Shown: positions 1 through 12,962, counted from the first letter of the stretch. The stretch is DNA of 64,000 bases from Platynereis dumerilii (GCA_026936325.1 JAPTHN010000154.1:434001-498000); one strand, 5' to 3'. Numbers and translations are program-made. The notes: generated by a model from the letters alone, not told the origin.

Positions 1-3000
1 CTTAGCCATGGAGTTATGGAGGTAGCTGTGGTTAGGTTCACTGAAGTGCACACACTGGCATATAGTTAGACTACTACCTTAGCCAACAACATTTTGGAGA
101 TCTTTTAAAGCAATGCTTTTCACCCTATGCCAAATGCCATATTACTGTCAATTATATGATTTATGCTAAAATGCTATTTTTCCCACCAAATAATACATGC
201 ATGACTAATTGACTATTAGGTTATTTCTTGGTCATACAGACACAGAAAAAGCATTTATATCTGCAAAGCATGGGATATTATGTAGTACTCCAGAGGCTTT
301 TTTTTGTGTTTGAAAAAAAAAATCAGTTTGGTGGCTCATGGAGCAATAATTATATTTGTTAAACTATGTGACTTGATTTTAAGTTGATTTTATTGAATAA
401 AGATGTGTTCTCTATATCACAGAAGTTTGATGTTTCCTTAAAAGCACAATTATTTTTGCATTTATTGGTGCATGGTTAGGTAACAATTCCTTTTTTCTAA
501 CATTTTGGATTGCTTTATTATTGACATCCCGGACGTGTGTACAGGATTCCCAGGTTGGGTTGGTGAAGTTTATTGGAAAGCTGCAGAGAATGTACATGTA
601 CTTTGTAAATTTTATGAATATTTGCCAACTGCTTCTAAAACGTGCCTGCTTCTCTTTCATAAGGGCATTGGGATTTAACTTTGATTGGATAAAAGAAGAA
701 ATACGTTCAAGTTTTGGATTGGATATGGAATATTGCCTTTCAGTTTCGAAGCGCTCACTTACAGTACGTGGTATACAAGGGTATGAAGGTCATTGAAGGA
801 TATTAATGTTCCTGATTAGTATTCCTCAAATTTTTAATTTAGGACCTCCCACAATTTCTGAAACTTGGGTGGAAATGATCAAATCAAAGAGTGGTATACT
901 TCACATACATGGACCATGGTTTGCTAGATTTTTGCATCTACCTGTATCACAGATTTATAGTTACTACTGAAGATAAAAGTTCTTCTTATTTTGTATCCAA
1001 GATACTATCACCATGAAATACGTTTAGCTTCTATAACATTACAACATTGGGACAATAGAAGTTAAAGATCCAATGTTAAAGACACTAGCATTTAAAAGAC
1101 ACCAGAGCCCATCTTTAGCATTAGGTTGGACTAAACAATGTCTTATCAGGGCCCCAATCTCTGCCACTATGACAATATACACAATCTTGCCTAATGCTTA
1201 AGAGCTTCACAAGTGCTGCCATAATGGTGGCCACCAGAAGCAACATTTTTGCTTGGTGTCAGAAAGGGATGTCACAAAATACTTTACTAATCATGTCACC
1301 GAACTCTAAGTTTGGTAAAAAGGCAAATAATAGTAAATACCACTGATAATACCAAAATTATATGACATATATAGCCCATGATGGTGTGATTTTGTACGAA
1401 GAGAATAGATTTACGTCTTTCCCAAAAAACACTGTTTTACCTTTTGACAGCACCATGTATTTTTGCCAAAAACTTGTAAGTGAAGGGAAAATTCATAAAA
1501 TTATCTAAATTTATATTCATATTGACATGTGAATAATAAGTAATCATTAATTTTAGTGATTTGGAGGTAGATGCATCTCCTAAAATTTACTCCATCGTCG
1601 TCTTTCAGTGGGAGTTCTCCAATTTCTGTATTGTCAAAGTGCATTATAAGTCACAATATAAACTGAAATGCACTGTTCAGGACATTTATCTGGTTCATAC
1701 AAATACAACAGTGGTAGATGTTGGTGTATGCATATATGGAACCACCACTATATACGATAAAAGGCTTCTTTGGTGGACAAAAATAAGCATTGTATTTTAC
1801 ATGGAAAAACAGGATCCGTGCAAACTTAACAGCGATACTTTGTAAGTAAACATGGATCTGAAATTGATATGTTTAGCTGGGAAAGATGGGACTGAAAGTT
1901 TAGGGTGCAGGAGAGTTTTTAATATCATTTTCACCTGCAAGAATTTCACGTACAGATGATGAAGGGGCAAACTGCAGTCAAAACTGCGGTGTGGCAGCAG
2001 TATCCATAACTCGTGTCATTAGAAGATCGTGCTCCCGTGTCCCTGACAGGGCCATGTCAGGTGCAGACAGTTAGCACCTCGAAGTCTCAAAAGAGGGTTT
2101 AGGATCTCAGGCATTCTCATGTCTTATATATAAGCAGAGTAGGACCCCACCTGTACAAGACTGCACTGAAGAGTTGCTAGCCTATAGCCAGCCCAGGTGA
2201 GTTCAAAGGAAAGCATTTGTCCAATTTCAATCTACACTCCTCTGAGTCCTCACAGTGAAGTATCAAAGAAAGTGGAATCTAATAAAGTTGTGAATATTGA
2301 TAACTCAATTGCACATGCCAAATAGAATATTCATTCCTGTAAACATTAAATGGAGACTTCATTCAGAAGGTACTGCATCAGAAATATTTAGAAAAAGTGA
2401 TCCTGTCTGCCAACTGGGTACTATCCTGGCTGTTTAGTGACATTAACCGCATGTCTCAATTCAGTTCAGAGAGCTTTATAAGCCCGTTTTTTTAATTGCC
2501 TTTCCCTGACTTTTTGTGCACTAATTGATACATTTGCTGTGGTACCAGTACATTTTCATGAAAATAAGCTAATAAAATTTGATTTGATGCTCTTTTATTA
2601 TACACTTTTAGCTACGTTTTGCTCTTTGTTAGATACATATCCCTGTAATGCAAGCTATCCAAACTGGAGAACACGGAGAGCTCTTTATTTCACCAATTGA
2701 CAGAAAAAAATTAACTTTTTACCTTAGAAAGAGTGCTTTAACTTGGACTTCACTTATTGCAAGACATACCACTGTTAGTTTTACCAATGTTAATACTGTA
2801 GCACTATATGGTGCTTGTCATACAAGTCTGTGATTCAAAAGAGCTCGGGGGAGAAATTTTGGAACTCAGCATGAAGACAGGGCCACAGGTGCAGGGATTG
2901 TCACGATGTCATAAGGCACCACGAATGCCAGCACAGGTTATCAAAGGTGACAGAGGTATGGGGAAGTTAATTAGCCCGCAGACTTACACGTGCCTCCTAG

Positions 3001-3171
3001 TATAAATTCCATAGGTATAGAGAAAATACAGTGTGTGTGCATTGTGCAATAAGAGGACTCATGAAATAGTGATACATACCACCATTTAAATCTTTATATG
3101 AAATGCAGTTTTCTAATTACAGTCGTAGCCTACATTGTATTGATGAAAATCACTGATAGTCACTACAGTCA
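1..3171. other. AT-rich stretch, no gene recognised
   Basis: I see no repeat family, RNA gene or convincing exon here. A 94-codon plus-strand frame at 1561-1845 ends at a TAA that overlaps a GTAAGT donor-like hexamer, but its composition is AT-driven, it has no recognisable domain and no matching acceptor stands out. A small hairpin around 2046-2085 (TGACAGGGCCATGTCA and GGTGCnnnnnnnnnGCACC type pairings) is too short to interpret. Confidence 0.5.
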
Positions 3172-3196
3172 GTCTGTCTATCTGTCTATCTATCTG

Positions 3197-3281
<85 letters not shown>

Positions 3282-3306
3282 ATATCTATATATATATATA
3301 TATATA
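3172..3306. repeat. (TCTA)n microsatellite ending in (TA)n
   Basis: A nearly uninterrupted TCTA tetranucleotide array starts with a few TCTG variants at its left edge and decays into TA dinucleotides on the right. The open frame through it, reading as repeated Ser-Ile-Tyr-Leu, is an artefact of the repeat. Confidence 0.97.
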
Positions 3307-3571
3307 GGTCCTATCAGCTCAAACAATACGAGTTCAGCTGATATTTTTCAAAGTCAAACCTTCATGAAACGTAAGGTCCAAATGTCTAACAAGAGCCTGG
3401 AATTCAATGGTTGGTTGGAAGCCAAAGGTCCCTGTCCATGCTTCAGATAAAACTACTAAATTTTAGCCTAAGTGGTGAGTGTGTAGTACTGTGTACAAGA
3501 GTTGCTTTCAGTGGAGTTGCAGGCCATGATTATAACTAAATACTCTAGTTATTGCATTGATGATGCAGGTG

Positions 3572-3790
3572 AAGGGGGGGGGTGGTTAAAGTTGGTAGCA
3601 CACTTGGCTGTCAGTTGTTGACCTGGGTTCGATCCCTACTCTGGTGGGTCAGCTTGACCTATGTCGGACAGCAGTTTCAATCATCCTCAATCATGCTCCT
3701 CCTAACTGCTGTGACCTCCTCCAGTCCTAATTGTCCAAGCAAGTGCCTAAATACGGGTTGTAAAACGTAAAGCACCAATCATGCTCCCAT
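3572..3790 (+). mobile_element. tRNA-derived SINE, family A copy 1
   Basis: The element has a tRNA-like head with an A-box-like stretch (GTTAAAGTTGGTAGC) near 3583 and a clear B-box, GGTTCGATCC, at 3626-3635. The body reads GGTCAGCTTGACCTATGTCGG, then CAGTTTCAATCATCC, CCTCC, TCCTAATTG and a closing TACGGGTTGTAAAACGTAAA segment. The same ordered blocks recur at 8899-9110 and, more eroded, at 21359-21556 and 25920-26122, which defines a family. RNA polymerase III promoter boxes are standard for SINEs. Ends are approximate because target-site duplications were not resolved. Confidence 0.75.
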
Positions 3791-5433
3791 CAGCTGAAGA
3801 TCCTCCTGAAAGTATAGACCCAGTCATTGCCTTCCTTCCATTTACTCAAAAGACACCCAATACTGAACATTCACTGCAGTAGTGTGGTACATATTGCCTC
3901 ATGCCTGCATGAAACCTTCCCCAGCTGATTGACAATGTCATTCTTCTGTCATTCCTCTGCTATTAGGGACAATTAAAGAGACACAAGCCACCGATGACTT
4001 AGATAACAGCCTATTTATGAGGGTGTCTCACTAAACACTGTAATTTCCAACCTAATTATAGAGGCATTTTGATGGCATATTGCACTGGGAGAATGCTGCA
4101 TAACTCCTGAAGTAAAGAAGACACTGCCCAAACCTGCATACACACTAATATAGCAACAATTAAGAAATTATATGAATTTTGCTTTCCAAAGCCAGTTTAA
4201 TCGTTTTGCCCTTTGTATTTAATTTAGCCATACATTTGGTCATCACTATCTTTTGAAATCTTCGATGTTACATTTTCTACATAGTTTGTTAATTGCAATT
4301 TTAGATGATTTTGAATTGATAAGTTCCTAAATTTATGTACAAGCTTGTATACTAGAATTTACTAAAAATAATTTCGTGTTCTTCATTGAATATTTCACAA
4401 AATGTATCAAGTTTATTCATAGCTCTAATTGCAAATGAGTATATCCTAATTAAATATATCAAGACGTATTTTATAAATAATGAATAAATCTGATTAAATT
4501 ATCACTTAAAGTCATTTCATTTCCATTATTATTTAATAAGATAGTATAATGTCAATCAAGGATATTTTGATATCAGGTGATATCATACTTATCTAAATAA
4601 TTGAATTATATATATACATTTGTAACTACATAATTTTAGTCTATTTAGGCCTATAACCATATTGTTGTGTGTGGCATACCTATTTTAAATCATGATCCAT
4701 TAGAAAATTAGCAGAAAATTCAGTTTTTACTTTTTTAGGATTGGCTGTCTGGTCTGTGATACAGTGTAACTTTAAGGTCATTTTCTATTTTCAAGTTTTC
4801 GTAGCCTCGAGATGTTTTTGGTGTGTATTTTGGCCTCCAGATGTTTGATGACTCTGTTTATTCTTTCACGTGTTCCTGCTTTCTTATAATGTCTTATAAT
4901 GTCATATCACAACTTCAAAGTATCAAGACCCTGATCTGAATGGCACTGCATCCATTGGGGCGTTATGCTTTCCACCCCTTAAAGCTGTGTTAACCACCTC
5001 CACCCTTTGTATGGGTAAAATCATACAAAAATGCAACTTTTCATAAACAACATGTGCTTCAATAGTATCAAAGTGGACCTTTCAACTTAGTTTCAAGTAG
5101 TTGAATGCTAGTTGTGGCCATTAGGTAGTTCTGAAATATCAAATTCAACTTGAATATTCAACTTTACCTGCAAAATAACAATGCTAAACAATCTTCAATC
5201 CTGTAACAATATAATATCAGAGTATACGTGGCATATGCTGCTATTACAATGCTTTCTTTGTGACTTGTTCAATTTTGGCAAATTGTAAGTTTAGCAATTT
5301 GAATCAACTGAACATGATGGTAGTAAATGGCCATGTTTACCAAAAGACCTGAAGGTGGCATAATATATCACAATGTATTGTAATATATATTTTTACAAAA
5401 CAATAAAAAAAGCAATGCCTTTTCTTACTCATT
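3791..5433. other. AT-rich stretch, nothing recognised
   Basis: Long runs of A/T-rich sequence, especially 4200-4720. No splice-bounded frame, repeat copy or RNA gene was found. Confidence 0.5.
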
Positions 5434-5533
5434 AATCAATAAACCAATCAGTCAATTAATCAATCAGTCATCAATCAGTCAGTCAGTCAGTCAGTCAGTC
5501 AGTCAATCAATCAGTCAATCAATCAATCAATCA
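5434..5533. repeat. (TCAA/GTCA)n microsatellite
   Basis: A compound tetranucleotide array alternates CAAT and CAGT units (AATC/AGTC on the same register), with a pure (CAGT)n core near 5477-5503. It grades on the right into a few TCTA units. Confidence 0.9.
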
Positions 5534-5836
5534 TTTTATCTATCTATTACTACAGTACAGCTCACTGAGGCTGGATGCACAGCGGCACACTTGGATACTC
5601 AGCCCTGGGATCCAGATTTGATTGCAATCCAGGCAACCCATGTTAGACCGATGTTTCATCCTGTGCCAAGAGTGTCCCCGCATCATTATCCGGTCACCAT
5701 TGTCGCTGCATGTCTTTTTAAGGCAAGTGCATAAATTCAAGATGAAAAACCTAATCACCCCCACCTATGTATTCCAAAATGCCTTGTTTACCAACATGTG
5801 TGGACATTCGACCAGCCAGGTGACCACTGGTCATTC

Positions 5837-5849
5837 AGGTCAAAGGTCA
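5837..5849 (+). promoter_or_regulatory. DR1-type AGGTCA direct repeat
   Basis: Two exact AGGTCA half-sites at 5837-5842 and 5844-5849 are separated by one base. DR1 is the arrangement bound by HNF4, COUP-TF and RXR-class nuclear receptors. Nearby TGACC and TGGTCA motifs (5821-5834) add half-sites. No gene lies within tens of kilobases on either strand that I can identify, so function is untested and chance is possible. Confidence 0.25.
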
Positions 5850-6235
5850 CAACTGCAAATTTACCTGGCTGGACACTGGGCAGTGTTGGTCAACCCCCTA
5901 TAACCAGATATGGTGCTGAATCTTCCTTGCAGATGGCAGAACAAGGTTGCTTTGAAGCTTCTAAAGTTTTGTTTTATCCTAAAACTTAGTGAATTACAAG
6001 TTTCTTTTTTGGTTGCACCTGAAATCACAAAAGCAACTCTGCATCAGACAAACAATCAATAGAAAATACAACATAAAAAACTGTTTTACCTTTTGACAGG
6101 CCAAAACTATTTGTGGATGACCTTCAGACCTGCCCGGGACAATATTTGCTTCCTGAGCAGGTCAGGACTTGTGCCTCCAAGGTCAACAATCAGGTTTGAA
6201 TGTATACAGCTGCTTGGAAGGGCAGATTCACGTGT

Positions 6236-6265
6236 AGATAGATAGATAGATAAATACATAAGTAG

Positions 6266-6330
<65 letters not shown>

Positions 6331-6525
6331 GATATAGAGATATAGAGATATAGAGATATAGAGATATAGAGATATAGAGATATAGAGATATAGAGAGAGA
6401 TATAGATATATAGACAGAAAGATGGGCAGATAGATAAAAAAAATAGATAGACAGGTACAGCGATAGATAGATACACTGATATTCAGATACATAGATAGAT
6501 AGACAGACAGGTAGACAGACCTGTA
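6236..6525. repeat. Compound (GATA)n and (GAGATATA)n microsatellite
   Basis: GATA units (6236-6330) pass into a regular 8-bp GATATAGA array (about 6328-6395), then into decayed GATA/GACA units up to about 6525. Minus-strand frames here (Ser-Ile-Tyr-Leu repeats) are artefacts of the array. Confidence 0.95.
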
Positions 6526-6899
6526 GACATAGGTTAGACTACTTTCGTAAATTCACCATGTACAGATACAATACAGCCTCAATGTTGCTGTAATTCCTTG
6601 GGCTGTCATTTCAATATGGCTGTCAAATGTCAACAGAACAACAAAAATAGCATGCAATGCATGCATCGGGTCCTTGGTCTATTTCAACAAGTTGGGCCTC
6701 TTCAATATTCTACCAACAATGTATCAAGTTAGGTATAAGATGCAGTATATTGTGACTATGCACAAGAGGGCAGCATAGTCCAACTTTTGGTGTGTATACA
6801 GTAACCAGTTTTTGTGTGAAGTGCTGACAGCTCAGAAGAAATATGTTTAATCGAAGAAAATTTGAGCACTGATAAGCACAATATTGTAGCCAGGGGTGC

Positions 6900-7045
6900 A
6901 TAAGCACCATCTTGATCACAAGGGCACATCTGTTGGGGTTGTCATTTTGTCTGTGAAATGTTTTAGTGAGTACGCCAACTTTGCCTGTTCACAGGAAATG
7001 AAGCTGACGACAATGGTCTTGGAATGAATTCCAAGGACCCAAAAA
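6900..7045 (+). repeat. Left arm of perfect 146-bp inverted repeat
   Basis: This 146-bp segment starts ATAAGCACCATCTTGATC and ends GAATTCCAAGGACCCAAAAA. It is the exact reverse complement of 10057-10202; I compared all bases and found no mismatch. Identity stops at both edges: the outer flanks (GGGGTGC and TCTTCAATG) and inner flanks (AGTACAGG and its counterpart) differ. Together the arms enclose 3011 bp. Complete identity indicates recent origin or gene conversion. It may be the terminal inverted repeats of an unrecognised DNA transposon, or two opposite insertions of one short repeat. Confidence 0.95.
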
Positions 7046-8898
7046 AGTACAGGATACCCTGAGCATTTCTTTAACATTATTCTCTGTCATTTTCCCAGAA
7101 AACAAACTTTACAGCTGTCCACAATTAGCTCTACTTGGCAACAACCAGATAAGCTTATCAGTTTCTTTTGTAGATATGCAGATAACTTGAGATAAGGGGT
7201 TAAATACACAGTAGCCAAAAAACCCTCATACTTCTCCAGGCTACAGTCCTGATGGAGATAAGAGGAAGCAGGATAGACTTTGTCAACTATTGTCAACTAT
7301 TAGCAAGAGAATGAGACAGGCCTGTGGACATTGCAATTGTCATCTCCACTATACTTACTGTTATTGTTATTGCCGTGCAATATATTTCCCATTTACAGGA
7401 TGTCGCAAAAGTTTGAATAGTGTCATGTCTGCCACTGTTGGTGTGGGTTCTTTAGTCACAACTAATGAAGTGTCTATTTATAATATGATGAAACATAAGG
7501 GTGGCTTCAGAACATATATTGCTTATGTAGTAATTATGAGAAATTGTTTACGGCTTAACAAATACTGGCAGTCGTAAATTAGACCAAGCGCAGTGTGCTG
7601 CGTGTAACTTTCCGCCCTCAATCGTTTTGTCATGCATGTAATTACAAGAATCGCTCTGGGATTTCACTCTCTTGAGAACCAATGATGATTTTTTCAGGAA
7701 ACATCATCATTTAAAGAGAATAATCCCAGTGCTGGCCAGCCAGACATAAATGTTTAGCGGTCTTTCGATAGGGTCACTTTTAAAGAACTTAATGCGGAAA
7801 CAAGAGGTTGTATGTCAGAGGGAGCTAGGTTCCTTGTGAGGAAAATAAACTGTAAAATGCAAAACAGTTCATATTTACAAATTATAAGTTATTCAATTTC
7901 TTTCTTTATAAATTCTTTAGTGTCTGTTGTAGTACACATTGCCTTTTTTGTCTCCATGACAATAGAACCTAACAGCTGGACAGTGGATACCCGGATGGAA
8001 CTCACCAGACACATGCTACATGTAACACTCTCCTGAATAGCCTGATAGCTCCAGATGATTTCTGTTTGTTCAGAGCAAATATTTGGATTCCTAGAAAAAT
8101 GTGAGATCGTGCCAATTTGTGACAGAATTGAGACTGAAGCTTTTTGAAGTTAATGCTTCAGCTAGCAAACTTAATCTCAGACTTAATTGAGTTTTTTTGT
8201 CATTGAATCCTATAATCATGTACAATTGCATATGAAAGCCAGTGCTTTTAAAGAAAAAACAAAATGGTACAATACTACAGGGAGATGAAAGAACCTTATG
8301 GTGCTTGACTTGTCTCATGAATATGAAAAAAGAAATCTCATGAATCCGAATTTTGGGTACAATTGCTAAAATAAGGCTAATCTGGCGGAAAAAAGTTGGC
8401 AGAGGGGCCATGATAATGGTATATGATACTGAATTTTCAATCAGTTTGTATACAATGTATGCAATGTATGCAATCACAGATCATTATACCAGAGGAAATA
8501 CTTTATAATTATTTAAAATGAACAATCTCGTATCGCTTGCTTGTTTTCGCAAAATTTCAAAAAAATGCTTTTGCTGTTTTCCTCAGCATCTATACATTAG
8601 TGCACAATGACCTCCACTAATATGACTGCCAGCCCCCCAAAATCCAGAAAGGGCAATTCTGAACTTCCTAAGTAGCCCTTGCCATTTGAGTAACTTCTTG
8701 CCATTTCTCGCTGCCCTCGAGACTTCCGTCTGTCTGTGCGTCATCAAATCAGACACCTGGTGATCACTGCTTGAATCAAATATCACCATGGTGGCCTATC
8801 TGATGTCTGATTATCATAAATTTGAATAACGTCTGTCTAAGGCAATATTTGTGGGGTGTATCTTCATGTCTTTTAGGGTTGGGTCAGGAGGGGGAGGG
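7046..8898. other. Interior of the inverted-repeat segment, left part
   Basis: No recognisable transposase or other gene. The longest frame is a 128-codon minus-strand frame at 8091-8477, AT-rich and rich in Ile, Leu, Phe and Ser, matching no family I know. A 95-codon plus frame at 7290-7577 is likewise unsupported. A short direct repeat of TTGTCAACTA lies at about 7277-7300. Confidence 0.4.
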
Positions 8899-9110
8899 GG
8901 TTAGCTGCTAAGTGCAGTTGGTAGCATTCTAAGCTCTCGATTTCTGGGTCTCCGGGTTCCGATTCGCCGGGTCACTTGGACCTATGATGGACAGTGGTTT
9001 CAATCATCCAACGCCTCATTGGTGTATCCTCCTCCTGTTCCAATTAGCCAATTATATAATTATAGTGTACAAATACAGGACATAAAACCTCAACCATCAA
9101 TCAGCCATCA
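8899..9110 (+). mobile_element. tRNA-derived SINE, family A copy 2
   Basis: The tRNA-like head contains CAGTTGGTAGCATTC and a B-box GGTTCCGATTC at about 8955-8965. The body repeats the family A blocks: GGTCACTTGGACCTATGATGG, ACAGTGGTTTCAATCATCC, CCTCCTGTTCCAATTAGCC, and the 3' part ATACAGGACATAAAACCTC followed by short ATC-type repeats. It lies inside the 6900-10202 inverted-repeat segment and is visibly diverged from copy 1, whereas the enclosing arms are identical. Confidence 0.75.
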
Positions 9111-10056
9111 CTGTAGTAGCCAGCCACCAGACTTACATGATAGCCATCTGGACAAGAATATTCCATAAAATCCACCAGATATGTTGTGTATTTAATGGCT
9201 GCAATGTCTGAAGAGAAATTCTGAAGAGCAATTCCAGTAGAGCACAGATTAACAGTAACCTGCACCAAGCTCTGTTTATGCCACATGTAAGACTGATTTT
9301 GCAAGAGTGGGTCTGTTTCTTGATTGCCAGAACATGTAATGTTTAGATGCACAGCCATTGCACACATCTCCTGCTATCTTTCATTGCAGAGCATCAGATG
9401 AATCCAAAATTAGATTAGATTAAAATACATGAGTAGAATAGATTAGAAACTCTTTTTATTAAATTATATTAGATATATATCATAGAAAGTCTTGCCTGGT
9501 TACCGTACTAATAACTTAGATCAGAGTTGAAAAGATTATTTAGATGAGATTAGAACAAGGCAAGATTTGATCAGATCAGCTTTGAAACTTTAACATGGTT
9601 ATTGGTGGTAATCGTTCAGATTGTATTAGCCTACCTATGAGGATATCACATGATGGAATTATAGATTAGATTAGAAATTATGATTAGAATAAAATCTAAG
9701 ATTATTGAATGAGCAGAGTATGTACATCTACACATGTAAATGTTGGACATCTTCTGTTTTGATTCCAGTCCATGCATGATATGCCCTTTTGAATGCTCTC
9801 AGATGAGACTATGTGACTATTCTCTGAGACTATCCTTTAACTGTGGCCCATCCAATCAGTAGCTGGTTAATGAGAAGCCTTTCTTGTCTGAGAAAGAATT
9901 GTCCTTGAATGAAACCAATCTCAAGGTCAAGTGATTATCTCTGATAATTGAATAAAGTGAAGATGAGGGCCTGGTGACCTTGAGTTTAGTGTTTAGGGAC
10001 TGCGTTGGATAAAGAAATGGAAAGACATAATCAGGTTGCAGGGGACATAAAATCCG
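9111..10056. other. AGATTA-rich low-complexity stretch
   Basis: From about 9400 to 9720 the sequence is enriched in AGATTA/TAGAAT words without a fixed period, looking like an old decayed simple repeat. The rest is unremarkable. No gene was recognised. Confidence 0.45.
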
Positions 10057-10202
10057 TTTTTGGGTCCTTGGAATTCATTCCAAGACCATTGTCGTCAGCT
10101 TCATTTCCTGTGAACAGGCAAAGTTGGCGTACTCACTAAAACATTTCACAGACAAAATGACAACCCCAACAGATGTGCCCTTGTGATCAAGATGGTGCTT
10201 AT
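10057..10202 (-). repeat. Right arm of perfect 146-bp inverted repeat
   Basis: Exact reverse complement of 6900-7045 (see that entry). In the direction of the left arm it ends in a short A-run (CCCAAAAA), like its partner, so both copies carry the A-run on the inward side. Confidence 0.95.
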
Positions 10203-10300
10203 TCTTCAATGAAAGCCCCATGATATTAGGCTCAGACTGCCAACTCTTTAAGTCAAGTTCTTGTTTCTACTAAACACGGTTAATCTACGAGATGAAGCCA

Positions 10301-11277
10301 CACTGTAAAATCGGACTCGCTGATTCAGCTCAATTGATTGAGTGAGATGGTTGCACAAGTTGATTGAGCTAACATAGATTAATGTTTTAAGCTGAGATAA
10401 CTCAAAATACTGAGCTAAGATAGCTCGAAATACTAAGCTATGTTGACTAAGGTATTAAAGCTGAGAAAACTCAAAACAATGAGCTGTGTTGACTTACAGC
10501 TCAAAATATTGAGTTTTGTTGACTTATTGATCCAAGCTGACAGAACTCAAAATGTTGAGCTGTGTTGACTTATTTTTAGTTGTTTTTCATTTATATTTGT
10601 GTGACCTGTCTTATAGAGTTATTTATGAATATGGGCTGTGATCCCGAAATATTGTTTGATCTCTCAAGGGGATCCACCTGATCCAGTATGCTTCATTTCA
10701 GCACATCATGGACAGGCCCAAGATGCATTCAACAAAGACCATTGCATCACAAGGAGATTTAAAAATTAATTTCTTGTGAATAAATCCCAATGGCCTGTGG
10801 CTCATCTCAGTTGGTATACAGTGCTAGAAGCCTATATTTGAACACACTCTGACTTGGAAATGTTGGTTGACGTATGAAAGCATGCATCTAATTACTCCAA
10901 CAAATTAATTAAAGAGAGATAAAAATAAAAAGGTAACCAGCTAAAGTAGTGTGCTCCCCATTTTTTCTCTGGGATAGCGTAATATAAATGTTATTTTTTC
11001 TTGTAAGTAAATAATTATTTAAAACTAAATGCAGTCTTATGAGAAGTGCTTGTTATAGATGGCGCTATATGTGGCATGACTGAGATGTCAAGCTATCTGC
11101 AACAACTGAAGCTTTCATGTTTTCACAGCTTAATGTTATGATTCGTTTGGACAACTTACAGCATTGAGCTATCATACCTTGACAACTTATAGGATTGAGC
11201 TATCATAGCTTGAAAATTATTAACATTCTCAGACAGCTCAAATTATTATATCAACTCAGTTTTCAAATTTTACAGTG
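10301..11277 (+). mobile_element. CACTGTAAAAT-ended DNA transposon, long copy
   Basis: The 977-bp element begins CACTGTAAAAT and ends ATTTTACAGTG, an exact 11-bp terminal inverted repeat, flanked on both sides by CA. Its 5' third is a series of diverged repeats built on AACTCAAAATATTGAGCT and TGTTGACTTA, which are themselves short palindromes. It aligns along most of its length with the minus-strand copy at 55425-56039 and at its two ends with the 208-bp copy at 32841-33048. Relative to the 55425 copy it carries about 270 extra bases (about 10805-11100) beginning with CAGTTGGTATACAGTGC, which may be an inserted tRNA-type SINE fragment. No transposase frame is present, so it is non-autonomous. 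Confidence 0.8.
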
Positions 11278-12962
11278 CATGTTGCATTTGTTCCATGTTT
11301 ATTTAAGATATCAGAGCAATACTTATAGGCCTGAGATCTTATATAATTTTAGCATATGCAATAAAAAGAGATTGGATAGCATGTCTTGTCCTCTTGTAAT
11401 ATTCCTGGTGAAGTTGTAGTAGTTGTACAGATCTCAACTTTTTAATTGACACAAAAAGTTCTGCACAGCTGAACTACCAAAGATGTGAAAACAAAAGAGA
11501 CAAAGATTAAAAAGAGAAACCATAGCAGATCAAGGGAGAATTATGTTCTTAGAAACTGTATACACAAAACTCAAGGTAGGGGTGGAAAAACATAGGGGCT
11601 AAGTGGAGACAGATGTGGTATACTGATGGGCCAGCTTAGGTAATAGATATCTAATAGAAATACTGCAATTCAGTGAATTTTTGGCTCGTAGGATAACCAT
11701 TTTATACTATCTCATTTCATTTTCAATTTCCATTTGTTAGGACAACGCCCCTCAAACAAGAAAATGTCATTTTCCAGAATATTAATATTTTGACTCGTGC
11801 AGCAGATGCTTCTAAAATATTATTGCCTCTTGAACAAATCCTCTTTTTTATTTCTTGATTTTTGCGTAAGATAAGAAAATAATAAATAAGAATGGAGTCA
11901 TATTATGCTGGAGTGTTGCAATTCGTAAATTCTATTGACTCTTTTCTTACAATTATTATCATTTTTTGTAAGATATTTTGGGTTTATCACATTTCTGACT
12001 TTCCCTCCATTATCATATTTCGTACATTGTTTTCTTTCTGAATTCTTTACAAGGGGTTTATTTACCCTTTTTGTCCCTTCTTTAATTCTTTCGTAAGGTG
12101 TTTTTCTCCTTGAGAGTATTGATTTTTTTTTCTATCGATTTTTTCATTGATCTCAGATTGTCACACTTTGTCCAGCGTTTGTTTCTCCTGTAAGGGACCA
12201 ACACTTTCCCCAAAACAGTTTGCTTCTTGTGAAATTGGAACTTCTGCACGATTTTCACACGAGTCTTGGGCAAAAAGTCAGAGACAACACAAAAAGCTGA
12301 TTGGGTCAAAAGTAGCTAATGCACACAAGACTCACAGAAGCATGCAGGCATGAATAATATTCAGCAAAGCATTTTTTTGTAATTTTATAAGAATTATGCA
12401 GCCCTCAACAGTGAGATTTTTCAGCTATCCAGGCTAAGAAAAGTTGCTGATTGCCAAACCAAGCTTCAATAACACCTCAAAATTTGGAAGGAACTGTAGG
12501 CTGAGGCTTGCACAAGGTCTGACAAACAATATATAGTTATATACACCAAACAAAATTTTGATGTACAGTTGACATTTTGTATCCATTTTGGTAAGTTACT
12601 CCAAATGATTTACAAGGGTGCATATCCAGGTTGATACATGCGATCATTAAAGCATTATGAAATATATTTATTTGCAAAAGATGTCTGATATACTGGAAGG
12701 TTAGTAGGTGCAGATATTTCATGCTTGGCATGATGGATCTGCAACTTACAATTCTCACATGGGAGAGGCGATAGACTTAAAAGTGGGGGTAGATCCCTGG
12801 TAATAATCACAGCAATAGACCATGTTGTTTTTTCTATCACAAAAAGTTTGTGTAGAGCACTTTTGAGGTTCTTTCACTTTTTCTGTTGAGTGTATTGTAA
12901 TAGCAGAAGGAGGGATGCAGAAAAAATGGAGGGTAATCCATCATACAATGAAGAAACACATG
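11278..12962. other. AT-rich stretch, nothing recognised
   Basis: Pyrimidine- and AT-rich sequence, especially 11800-12140. Short frames at 12082-12353 overlap on opposite strands and have no domain signature. No repeat copy was identified. Confidence 0.45.

Noticed and set aside
3098-3307. Ser-Ile-Tyr-Leu repeat protein
   Set aside because: Pure translation of the TCTA microsatellite; the same applies to minus frames at 6190-6492 and 60461-60740.
8091-8477. 128-codon minus-strand frame inside the perfect inverted repeat, considered as a transposase
   Set aside because: No DDE or other catalytic pattern visible; composition is that of AT-rich noise.
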